The notes under the pieces are model-generated. The model had not been told where the DNA came from, made no database searches, and saw only the letters and a list, made by a program, of their open reading frames with translations. Source: Trichostrongylus colubriformis (taxonomy: Eukaryota > Nematoda > Chromadorea > Rhabditida > Trichostrongylidae). From it: a stretch of 64,000 bases of DNA. The translations under genes and the position numbers were made by a program. Positions 13,101 through 25,100 of the stretch are shown here, piece by piece. Every line of letters begins with the position of its first letter. The stretch's first letter is position 1. The stretch is from contig OZ022258.1 of assembly GCA_963978905.1 (NCBI GenBank), positions 26,044,716 through 26,108,715 of the forward strand, written 5' to 3'.

Positions 13101-16100
13101 TCTGAGAAAAGTCGAATATTAAACAAAGTCAGAGTTACTACAAGGATGCTGAGTTATGGGCAAAAGCTTCGGTGCCGGACGGGACTCGAACCCGCGCTTC
13201 ATCCTTTCCGGGGATATGTGCTAATCCATTACACTACCGACACCACCTTCACCTTAACTCAGCTTTTGAATGGTATGTTTACCATAGCTTATCAGCACTC
13301 ACACGTATAACGTGTTGAGCCGGTTGGCCAATATCGGCATCGAACCGTGAAGCTGAAAGCTTTAGTAATGATTTTTGATATTTTAATTTTTGATTTTTGA
13401 TATTTTAATTTTTTTTTTTTTTTGATAACTGCTGTTTATCAGCAGTTATCAAAGTCGGAGTATTTCGCAGTAGAGAGTTTCCCTGCGCATTTCGCGTGAT
13501 CTAGATAAGTGCGCTTATAGAGTAAAATTCTGTGAATAAAGCACACAGAAAGGGGATTTTCATTATCGAGGTGCGTTGGGCGGAAGGTATGGAGCAAAAA
13601 GAGAGCAGCTTCCACTCGATGCTCCGAGGATGCAACCCCGGTGGTGTGTGCGCCCAGGTCAACCACTCCTACTACTTTTTCGAAAATGAGTGCTGGTTTG
13701 GGAGGAAAGACGGCAACGGCCGGTTTTCACAGTTTATGTGGACTAATCGCGGTCACACTCAACTACGACTGCAGCGGAAGGAGTTCATCAAAACCTGTAT
13801 TTAAGATGCCTCGAAACAATGACTCATGAAGGAGCAACAATGGCAAAATGCTTGGAGTCCGGGCAATGGAGCCATCCGATGCCACGATGCTTGGGTAAGT
13901 AAGTTTTCCTTGATACCAGATTGTTATTTATAGACGGAGCTACAAGTAATCGCTTTAGGTACTGCACATGGAAATTCGTTTTTGTTATTTCCGGAACTCT
14001 TTTTTCTTTTTTCTTCTTCTTCTTCATTCTGGATTTGTAGAGGCTTCTTGCTAGTCATATTAACTAAGAAGTCAGTAGTGCTCGCTTTGAGAAAAACCAA
14101 CTGATCCTTTCCTTTATTGTCTATGGTTCCATTCTTTCTATCTTCAGGCTCTTGCAAGATCCCACGTGTGGAAAATGGTCGCATCAAGGACAAAATTGAA
14201 AACCAACTGATCGCTTCAGGTGAGACGTTGACTATTCAGCTTTTAAGCTTGGTCTGAGAGGGTTTATGCGCTACATTGTGCCTGCAACTGGATCCAAGAT
14301 GGTTACTTCAGGGATTTAGTGTAAAGGAAGAGTAGGATTTATGAGCTCGCAGCGATGATGAGTTATTACGTGTGTATATGTGTATTTTCAAGGCAACTGT
14401 ATAACAGAATGTTGAGTGACCTGTTTACATTCAACCGTACACAAAATGGAATGACCTTCTTCGTACTTAAGCTGCTGGGCAACATCAGTCAGGTCATGTA
14501 TGTACTGGGAAGACAGGTTTTCGAAACTGAACTCCGTAAGCTGAGTGCCATGTCAAGTAGAAAATAATCTTTTGACTTGGGGTTTTTTTCAGGAAGGAAA
14601 GTTGGGATTTACAAGGTTACAAGAGTCAACTAAATATTGTTCAGTGAAAGTGAACATAAGATTTTTCAAAATATGAAACCTAGAAGGTACAGTGATGCAA
14701 GTGGCAGTGGTGTTATTAGAAGGGTGTAGACGACGGTGCTTCAGTCAGAAGGTGCAGGAGGAAGAGCTTGGGTCGGATCTGGCGCATTATGAGGAACAGG
14801 AGGGAAAACGTGAGGGTGCGATTCATAGGAAGCTGTGATGATATTTTCAAGTCAACTGTATAACAGAATGTTGAGTGACCTGTTTACATGAAAGGCCCGA
14901 GTCACTCCGCCCGTTGAGGACTCCTCGACAACGGGGTGGGAGGAGGGGGGGGGGGGTGGGTGATCGTATTTGGTCCGCTGGGAGGAGGGTCGTGATCGTT
15001 AATTGGACCGTGACCGACGGAACTTCTGTAGAACTAATCGGGTATCCGAAACCTGCATTTTAGTTAAACTTCACATAAAAGATTTTGAAGGATATACATA
15101 TCGTCGTCTATCACGACGATGCCAGTCCATCGTCGTCTCGTTGTCTGAAACGACGTTCTATACGGGCGTCCTGTACTTATGATTCACAGGGTCAACGGCC
15201 TCATAAGGTAGTAGGCGTCACTCGCTTCTTTTCCAACGTTACGAGCAAGACGTTGGTTTGCTCTCCTTACCTGTCTCTATCAGATAAATATATTATCATC
15301 TCGTCTATTCTGCCTCATAATTAAATCCACTGAACCGCCACATTTTTGGTGCATCGGCCTAAATTAGCCGACTACCTATTTCCTATTCGCACTACTATTC
15401 TAATCCCTATTCTTTCAAGTTTCTTGTTTCAAGTAGTATTCATTTCACACTATTACCCTACCAACTTTGAAAATCTCTGGAATCCATTAGAATTTTTTCG
15501 TGAATTAAAATAAGCTTCAACGTACTTAAATATAACAAAAATGGCACTCATTTCCACAAAACTCCCATTGTGCTAAGCGCAATGACGCTCAAAAGTTTAG
15601 TGGCACGCTATCAAAGCTACACAAAGATTGTAGAATTTAGCACCACTGATAAGAAAACCTACGACAAATGTAGGACCACCATCGTTCTATTAGAGAGCGG
15701 CATGAGGCAGATAAGGAATGGCAGGGAACATTTACAAAACTCCCAACTTCTCTCTTTATAGAACCTCAGCATCGATATTGTGTTAGATATTGTGCATCTA
15801 ATGGCTATGCTGTACTAGGACATTGTGGTAGAATTCGCACTGAGCACCGTAGTTTATCACGTCTGGATAAGGTCCCCCTGTGCATACCTTTCATCTCTGA
15901 TAGAGTTACTTCTGCGATTCGAAGGTGCCTCGTTCGGGTACAACTGAACGATGATGTTGTCATAGTTAGTATTCCTAATGGCAATATCAAAAGCCAACTC
16001 GTGCAAAACAGGCTTTACGACAGGCGATGCATATCACAGAACTGTGTTATATGTCCGTATGGTAAAATTGGTGATCTCGCCAAAATCGGTGTCATCTATT

Positions 16101-19100
16101 TGATTGAATGTCTGACATGTAACGCAACGTACATTAGGGAGACTGGGAGAGCACTAGCAATAGGTATACAAGAACATCTTGCTGGCAAAAGGCGTGGTAA
16201 TGTAAGAACACCTTTGGGAAAGCATGTGACCGAGGAGCATGGCGGAAACGATTTTGATGTTAAGTGCAGAATTTTTGCATATGAGACTGAGATTTCTGCT
16301 AGAAAAGTGCTCGAGGCATTTTGGATTTCCGCAGGAAATCCAAGTATGAACAACCGAAATAAGTGCTTATCCGTCACAAATGACCTCTTGCCATTTGCAC
16401 CACATTGCGAGCTACTGATCTAAAATGGGAGACATGCATATCCCAAATTGTACTATATATGTATAAGGACGGCATGGCATCTCTCATTTGCTAATTACTA
16501 CTAACTCGGAGTGGCGTTGTTCCACTCGTACGGTGGTGGACGGGGTGAGTTTATATCAGACGTACGGGGCTTCTCCAGTGTTTCCTAGCTCCGTCAAAAC
16601 CGCTAGAGGGATAGGGCGTTTGACGGTTTAGTGGACAAAATCCTGACCTTGAGCCACGTTCGGGCCTTTGCGGAAGACGATCTGGTCGAAACGTCAGGCA
16701 TTAATAAATATCCCACCTAACAACTTCGTTGGCACAACAGAAGAAGCTCTAACACAATTTATAAAACTTTTATAATGGCATAAGGAACGAGTATATCAAC
16801 TGCAAAAATAAGTCCGACGAAAAGGACATTATGGCAGAATAAGAGCAAATAGAAGACGAACCAAAAATCCAGCCGACCATAGCAGAGGCGAATGAGATAA
16901 TATACATGCTAACTGCTAGGCTAGACGAATCTAAGTGTGCGGAGGATAGATTGGCCAGCTACGCTACGTACGGAGCCACTGGGAGCAATGAACCAGAAGG
17001 CTCAACCATCAATGATAACCTCCTGGAAACTGAAGTAGGATCGCAAACTAGACCTCCAATATCAGTCCAGATGGAACCAACTACATCGAAGCCAACGCGC
17101 CGCTCGATTAAGGCTCCTCAAGCCTCCCCGCCTAAATTTTATGGCAAGGCGGAGGAGTTTTCCAGATTTTGGGCAGTCTATAAGACCCTAGTCCATGATT
17201 GCGATGAATTGCAAATCATCGAAAAAATCATACTTCTGAGAGAATGCCTCGAAGGTAGGGCGAAAATGGTAGTACGAGGGATCCAACCTTTACCGGAAAG
17301 CTACGATTGGATGGTGGAAACCCTTCACAAAACCTACTGCGACTACACTGTCATGAAGCGGAAAGCTGCTCTATAACCTTTGAAAACATTCACGTCCTTA
17401 TGAACGAAATGGTGTCCGCAGGATACAATGTTAGAAAAGCCTGTGACTCAATGTACTGCGAGACGATTCTGGCCAAATTTCCACGGGAAATCGTTAAGCC
17501 TGTACTTATAGCGAGCCAGGCAACGGCAAACTTACCCCTTAAGGAACTCTTGGACTATCTTCAAAAAAAGAAATGCCGCTAAGTGCTATGTGGAAAATAG
17601 GCTGGGTCATGCTGAGCGCAGACCGGGCTACAAACATGCTATTAAAGTGAACTCAAGTTACTGGCAAAATGCCCGACCCAGTCGCAACGAAGACTGCATA
17701 TTCTGCCATAGGCGACATCTGTCCACGGCGTGCCGAACGGTTACAGATCAAATCAGTCGTCGTGAGATATTGAAAGAAGAGAACCGTTGTTGGAAAGTTT
17801 CTCTTTACAACCTAATAGCTTTGACTGCGAAAAGGCAGATTGTATTCATTGTGGACAAAACAACCACGCATCACTATGCTTTAGAAAAGATCAAATGTCG
17901 ACAAGGGGGCAAAACAATCTTCGTAATCCATACTATGATAAGGAGGAGATGAACGCTCGAGGTTTCGATCGAGGAAGCACTAGAGCAGAGCGATCATCGC
18001 TCAGACCCCTGCACAACCACAGCGTCAACAGTAACAATGGTTCTGAGGTTCACAATGGCTTCAACAATCACAGAAATTTTTCAAGCAACACCCACATGAG
18101 GACAGAAGTGCCTCAAGTCAAAGAGGAAAACCTTGCCACCTCTCAGCTAGTATTAATGACTGCTGAAGGCAACCTTTGGAACTTTAGGGAGCAATCCTGA
18201 GAAGGGCCCTTTCTTCTTCGATTCAGGGGCGTAAAAAACCCTCATAGAGGAAGACTTAGCCCACCAGTTTGACCTTCAAAAAGTGAAGACAGAAATCCGT
18301 ATCATGTCAGGCATTGGGAGCCACGTCGAAAAATTCGAAAGCCATATAGTAACAACGAAAATAAGTTCTGCTTTTGGCGAAGAAATAGAACTTCAAATCC
18401 AGACAGAGCCCGTACTCACAAATGGCTTTGCGAGCGTCAAACTCACCGAGTCGGACATTGTTTTCTTGGAAGAAAATAACATCTGTTTGGCAAATTCCAA
18501 ATTGCTGGGGGAACACCAAACTCCTCACATCTTAGTTGGCTTGGATTACTACCACGAGCTGGTACTGGGTCCAAATCACACACAGAAAACACCTTCAGGG
18601 CCAAAATGTGGCGGTCAGTGGATTCAATTATGAGACAGAATAGACAAGATGATAATATATTTATCTGATAGAGACAGGTAAGAAGCGAATGAGGCCTACT
18701 ATCTTGTGAGGCCGTTGACCCTGTGGATCATAAGTACGGACGCCCGTATAGAACGTCGTCCCAAATAACGAGACGACGATGGACTGGCATCGTCGTGATA
18801 GACGACGATAATACAGAAAGAAGCACCTCATGAATAGGAAACGACGCACGGTACAGTAAAACACAAAAGTTTCAGATACGTGCTCGAGACGATATCATAG
18901 AGAGGAGAGCGTATGTATAGGGCAAAAGACAAATAGAGACTGAGAGCTCGCCGTTGATCTTATTGGAATTAAGGACTCTGAACAAGTTGTCAAGCTTCTG
19001 TAGTCAAACTAATTAATGCTGCGGTGCGAAGTCAATACTTCATACCTTGTACACAGGAGTGGGAATAGTGTACCCCGTAACCTGCTGAAATGTCGATAGA

Positions 19101-22100
19101 AACATGCATGGCGACACCGGCCAGCACCAGTCGCTCTTTTGGTGGTCCGCTGGCATCAACAAAAAGTTACGAAACGTTACGCAAGATATTGGGCACTATG
19201 TGGATATAAAACATATAAAGGCGATCTGCGACATCCATATATTAACCGTAGCAGAATTTATTTATTCTCAGGAGAGCTCCTTCACTCTCTAAGCTTTCGG
19301 TAAGAATTTTCCACCTTTAGTTACTCGTTTGAACTCTGCCCCGCATCCAAATTGAGCCAATTACTATTAACTACATTCTTATTAGTGTTTGCAGGTGCTA
19401 CGGTAGAATTGATTTGTGATCAACGACATGAAGCCAATATGCAAACACAAATGCAGTGCCATAATGGAACATGGAGTCACGTGCCGATCTGCTCACCATG
19501 TAATATACGTTTATTGAGGGTGAAATTCGTTGCGAAAAATTCCATTGAGGAAGTCTCTCATTCATTATTAGGGAAGCAAGTGAACTAAAGCGGATGAAAA
19601 TACAGGGGGTGCCAAAAAAATAAAGTAATTTTGCTCACGGTCACATCCGCCAACTATACAAAACACAGGAAAACGAAGAGATAAAAGTATTGAAGCCAAA
19701 TATTCCCAGAAAGTTCCTTCAGAAACAGGAGCAAGCTGGGACTCACTACTTTTACTTTCGTGAAAATATGGAGCCTTCAAGCGTCGCAGTCGGCATTCAA
19801 AGCACATACGCTATCAAGGTCCACATAAAAGAGTGGAGTCAGGTTCCGTGGTAGGTCTTTTCTGGTAGGCTTCTCAAGGATTTGCCCTTCGGTTCATGGA
19901 AGTCACAGAGCCCTAGCTGCTCGGACAACGCTGCTATGATCCGAAGTATCATTTTTCATGCCTCGAACCTGCCTCCGGAGGGGTACCAGTGGTAACGGCA
20001 CGTTCTGGTTCTGGGAAACGAAGGGAGCTGCGAACCCGGAAAAAAATTGAGATGTTTGAGAACACCACTCAATGTTAATCCTCTTAGGTACCCAGAGTGA
20101 ACGGACCTTAGTAAGGTCGTGAACGAGGGCGACGAAATTTCGGATTTTTCCCAGACAAGGTGACACATTTTGTTTACTCGGATCAAGCTCCCGTTCCTGC
20201 TCCTGCAGAAGGCTGTTACGGAGTTTGGTGACAGATTGAGATCTGCTCTTGAATTTGGGGATGGAAATATCTGATCGGACTTTGCTGCAGTGCTATTATA
20301 GTAGGGTTGAAAGCGGAAGAGAAAAATTACTTTATTTTTTTTGCACCCCCTTACATAATGTTGGCTATACTGCAGCGAGGACAACTCTCGATGGCAAAAA
20401 CTGTTGTGAATGTGGATGTTTGACCGCGAAAATCCCACATGTATTGTGAACAGGGCAGCGATGATATGGATAATGTCGTGCCGAAATGGAGTTCCTTAAT
20501 GATACGCTACTCGGGAGTTATGTGTATGCAACAGTTATCTTCTGAAAAATCAGGAAATCTGAAATTATGCTCATGAAAATCAGAAAATTATATCGCAGTC
20601 ATGTATCTTCTGAATGAAGATTTGTGGTACTCATACTTACTGCTCCAATTTTTTTACGAGTATCCACTTGTACTCTATTTTTATGTGTAATGATTCTCAA
20701 CATTCAGTGAACTGCCACGAATGGCCCCCTCGTGTCGCTCATGCTCGTGTGTTGTTCTCAAAATCGTCTCACGGGGCGATTGCCAAGTATGAGTGCAATG
20801 GAGGGTATGGTTTCCACATTACTTGTGTTCAACGTTTTATATAACTGCTATGCTTAACGATGCAATCACCAGTAATTCATGCAGAAGGTCTCTTTGCATG
20901 GTTCGGAGATACTGAAATGAAAAAGCTATATATTTTCAATTGCGCACACCAACACCAGATTCCAGCAGAAAAGCACGAAAAGGTTTTGCCCAGTTACCCT
21001 CAAAAATGCTGTTTTTCCATTCTGTAAAATTGCCCTATCGTGGTATTGAGTCGCTTTTGATTCCCATTTGCCTAAGCTGTTTTGCTAAAGGACAAAAACT
21101 TGCAGAACTAGCATTTTCCTTTTCTGTTGCTTCTTCGGTGCTGAACACTACGACACGTCCTGCGCTTCCTGCCGCTATTGCATTTCATTTGATCTTCGAG
21201 GAATATATGCCTAGATAGCCTAGATATCAGTCCATGCATGACATATTGGTCTTGATCGATCATCAATATTCTCAAATTTGATTGTGGATGTTTTCATGCA
21301 AGGCCAGAAGTCAATAAGCGCCTTCTAGAAAGGCTCTGCAGTCATGTTGAACATCGATCAACAAACAAATAGGAATTGGTAGAAGAGTTAATGCAGCTCT
21401 GTTCGTTAGGAAAAATGTAGGGGTTGCGATTGCTTTCCCCGACGTATTCAATGGGGTAGCTCAACGTACTCATGTTTCCATTATTTCGCTGAAATCACGC
21501 AATTTAGTTACTATCCGAACACGCAGAAGCAAACTATCAAATGCCTTTTTGGACAATGGACCAGAGAAGGTGGACCACTCAAATGCTTGCCAAGTATGTT
21601 CCTTTGCCTCTGTATCCTTGAAGAACATTCTATCATATTTCACAGAAGTAGATATACGCCATCTTCTTTATCCTGTGCATTAACTTCGAGACACTTTTCG
21701 AAAAACAGACCAGAACTGAGTAGTTCGCCGGAAAGTATATACTCGCTAGCTTTCATTACTGGCGGAAAGTCTTTTAGAGTTGCTTCTGGAGTATTCCAGA
21801 GTGTGCAAAGCTGCGGAAGTCATGTGCTTGCACTGCTCCCACCGAAGTGTGAAATAGAACGTGCTTTCAGTCTGTGAATGACGAGTACTTTATTCAGCAT
21901 GGTGTCATCATCCTTCACGAACTTTTGGAACTCTGGCCGGTGGCCAAATCTTGCTTGAGGGTCAAATGGGTGCATACGAGTTTGCTAAGTATATCCAGAA
22001 AGTCGATGAAGGTCGATCAATTGTCTTTCAATGTCGTAAGGGAAACTATCTAATCGGTGGTAGGTTGATGTTTTTTAATCAATGTTTATGTAAACAATAA

Positions 22101-25100
22101 TATCGCGCGTTGGAACTTGAGCCACAGGGGTACCATGCACATGACTCGCTGTATACAGTTAACTCTGTAAATGTTTATTGTACTGGCATAAATCCATCGG
22201 TATAAGTTAAATAACGTGGAACAGCACCCGACTCGATGCCTGGCACGTTTGGTCAGCCTGAAGACGAATAGTTCTCCGCCATGCCATCCAAATTTTCGAA
22301 CAGGGCCATTTCCGTGTTCTTTGCTTTGGCCTCAGCTCCCTTGGCAAGCTTCTCGCGATGTTTGTAGGTGTTGAGGTCTCCTAAGCCTTTTGTTCTCTGT
22401 GAGCGCTAGTATGCTCCCTTCTTCTGCTTCACTACCCTCTAGACGCTCTCAATCCAGAACCACGCCGCTTTGTCTGCTGTGAAGACATCCCGGATTTTTC
22501 CCAGTGTTTCCTTTGCGCATCTCAGGATTATCTCAGCTGCTTTGTTCCAAGTCAACTGCGTCGGAGCGGTAGGATCTAAAAGACCTAATCCCTTTTTTTC
22601 TCTTGTGACCTCACTTTCCCATCTGGGCGGATTCGCCGTTCGTCCTTGTTCTCTTGGACAGCTCTATGGCAATGTCGCCTAAGAGAAGCCTGTGCTGTAT
22701 AACGGGCTCCTTCTGGCAGTATCTTGATATCCTTTAGTCTTGAAGGTAGGTATTCTCATGAGTATATGATCGACTTCATTTGTCTCCCTCCACTACTGTA
22801 GAGGGATGATCTCGCGAGCAGGATACTGGACATCGGTCTTCCAAACCCTACCTGCCCGACTGAGAATACCTGGAGCAAAACAGCTGATATAATCTCAAGT
22901 GAGAAAAGGAATCACTGGGAGAAATTCGGAGTGTCTTAACAACAGACGAGGCGATGAGGTTTTAGACGAAAGAGGACACAGAGGGCAAAGAGGGCAGTGA
23001 AACAAAAGAAGGGAGAATACAAGTGGTCGCAGAAAACAAAGAGTTCAGGGGACCTCGACTTATACAAACATTGCAAGAAGCTTCTCAAAGTAGCTGTGGC
23101 GAGGGCAACGAACACGGAAATGAATGCCCTGTATGAAAGGTTGGATGGCATAGGGGCAGAGAAATTCGTCTTTAGGGTGACCAAAGACAGGCATCCAGTC
23201 ACCCGAGACATGAGTGGGGTGACAAAGGGCATGAAGAGCAGAGAGATGCCATTTTGAGTAAAGCAACCGCGTCGAGAAGAAGATGGCGAGAGTATTTCAG
23301 TAGGTTTCTGAACGAAGAGTTCCCTCGTAAGGGCACCCGTTTCCCAACTATACTAACAAATATGTAGATACAAAAACTTATTAAAAACAAAGAAACTGAA
23401 AAATGGCTCTATGGGTCAGCCACATATGGCTGACAGCAAGCCGACTGCCGCAATCGATACGGTATGGACGTGCCATTTCAGAAAAGAGTCGCGGTCGCAA
23501 ATGGGTTAAAAAGCAAACTTAGGAAAGCGGCTGACTTTCAAGAAAAGTCGTTGAGTCTTGCCGGGCAACTACTCTTATTTGGCGCCTGTTATACATTTGA
23601 TGTCATAAGTATTTGCAATAAATATGTTTAGATCATTTTAGTCATGGTTGATTGCATTTTTATAGAAAATCTCCCAATATTGTAATCGTTTCACGCAACA
23701 ACATCCAATTTGTGCGCTGAAAATCTTATATAGAGCTGCATCACGGAGTTTTCTGCTAACATGAAAACAGAGATAGCATACGCGGAGAAAAAATATAATG
23801 GTTATTGTACTAGCAACACTTCTGTGAATATTTCCCAGTTATAATAGAGAAAGAGTCATGTGAAGTAAAAAGTGCCATCATGGGAATCCTACCCCATCCC
23901 ACGCCATCGCCACCACTATGTGCTATGCTACAGCTGGCATGGCTTGACTTACTCGTATTCATCTTCGACTTGGGCGAGGGATGCTTATACACGTGGAAGT
24001 GGTGCATATAGAAAAACCTCCATAAATTCGCCCAGAAGATCGTTTGGCAGCTATCGAATACAGATTCGAAATCAGCCTTTGAGAACGCGTCGAGTGATGT
24101 AATTCTCTCTCTGTATACTCATATTGTATCCTTTCTTTGTCAGAACTGCGAGAATTACAGACGTGTCCTCAGGTCCCTCTGAATTTCACTACTGTCATAC
24201 TATCGCCTGATGCACTCTGGTTAAGATGACTACTGAACCTGGAAACCCTAATGGTCAAAGCATCGGTAAACAATGTAATAATGAAAGTATGGATCGTCGG
24301 AATCAGAAACCGCTTCAAACGGGCTAGCGCTTCGCTATTACCTAAGAGATCACTGTTTGACCAGTCTCTTGTATCCTTGTTCCAGAAGATACATGTCCCA
24401 CCGGTGGAAATGTGGATTAAAGACTGAGCCTTCTTGAAAAATTAGTATCATAGCCATTAAAGCAATCATTGAGTAAGCTGTTGTATTGAAATGGTCCATA
24501 TATTAGATTGCACCAGAACACTTGTAGGATTTTTTCGATCATCACTTTTTATTGTTATTTCTTCTAACATACGACAAACAGGCAACAAAGTATTCACCAT
24601 TATTATCGACAACACTCTGCCATTGAGTAGATCGTTAATTCTCGCCTACAGAACTCTGGGTTCTGAGAGTCGAAGAAGTTAGCGATCGCGTCTGCAAGCG
24701 GGTCATAATCTATGAATTTTCTCTAGGCCCGGAAGGATTTCAGAGGATGGGGAAGGTGACATTCGGAAGGGGGCAATGTTTTGGAGATTATGGCGGTTGG
24801 AGCAGGACATCCCAGCCGAGCTCCTGTAGCTAGGAATGGGAACTTGTCACGTCGTTGGAGCACGTGTCGTCATAAAGGAGGGTGACCGAAAATCTTCTCC
24901 GGCGCTTCTCTCGAACAACAATGGTGAGCTGCTGAAGCTGGCGGGTGTATACGGCAGTAGTGACTGTCTCGCCTCGTACCAGTATCTCGAGGAAAAGCAC
25001 TACTCCCGCGTCCAACAAGAAGCATGGTCCTGAGGGTGGTTTGTCTTCAATGTCAATCTCGCCGTTACAGAAGCTGAACCGCACGCCTCGTAGTCACACA

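Larger units (their letters stand above)
15765..16740 (+). mobile_element. 3' fragment of a Penelope-like retroelement
   Basis: A GIY-YIG endonuclease region is followed by a terminal block with CGAAACGTCAGGC and CCACCTAACAACTTCGTTGG, shared with 7405-7590. The reverse transcriptase part is absent. Coding sequence upstream of the domain ([19 protein letters not shown]) continues back to about 15769. Confidence 0.75.
14220..19394. other. 5.2-kb intron between E7 and E8, transposon-filled
   Basis: It holds poly-G runs near 14950, the inverted repeats at 15093 and 18608, the Penelope-like fragment and the BEL/Pao remnant. 18818-19394 and 14220-15092 contain no recognised coding sequence. A short stretch at 19100-19140 shares words with 4380-4440. 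Confidence 0.6.

Noticed and set aside
15570..15761. 63-codon ORF upstream of the Penelope fragment
   Set aside because: Lysine- and threonine-rich with no recognisable motif and not in frame with the GIY-YIG segment.
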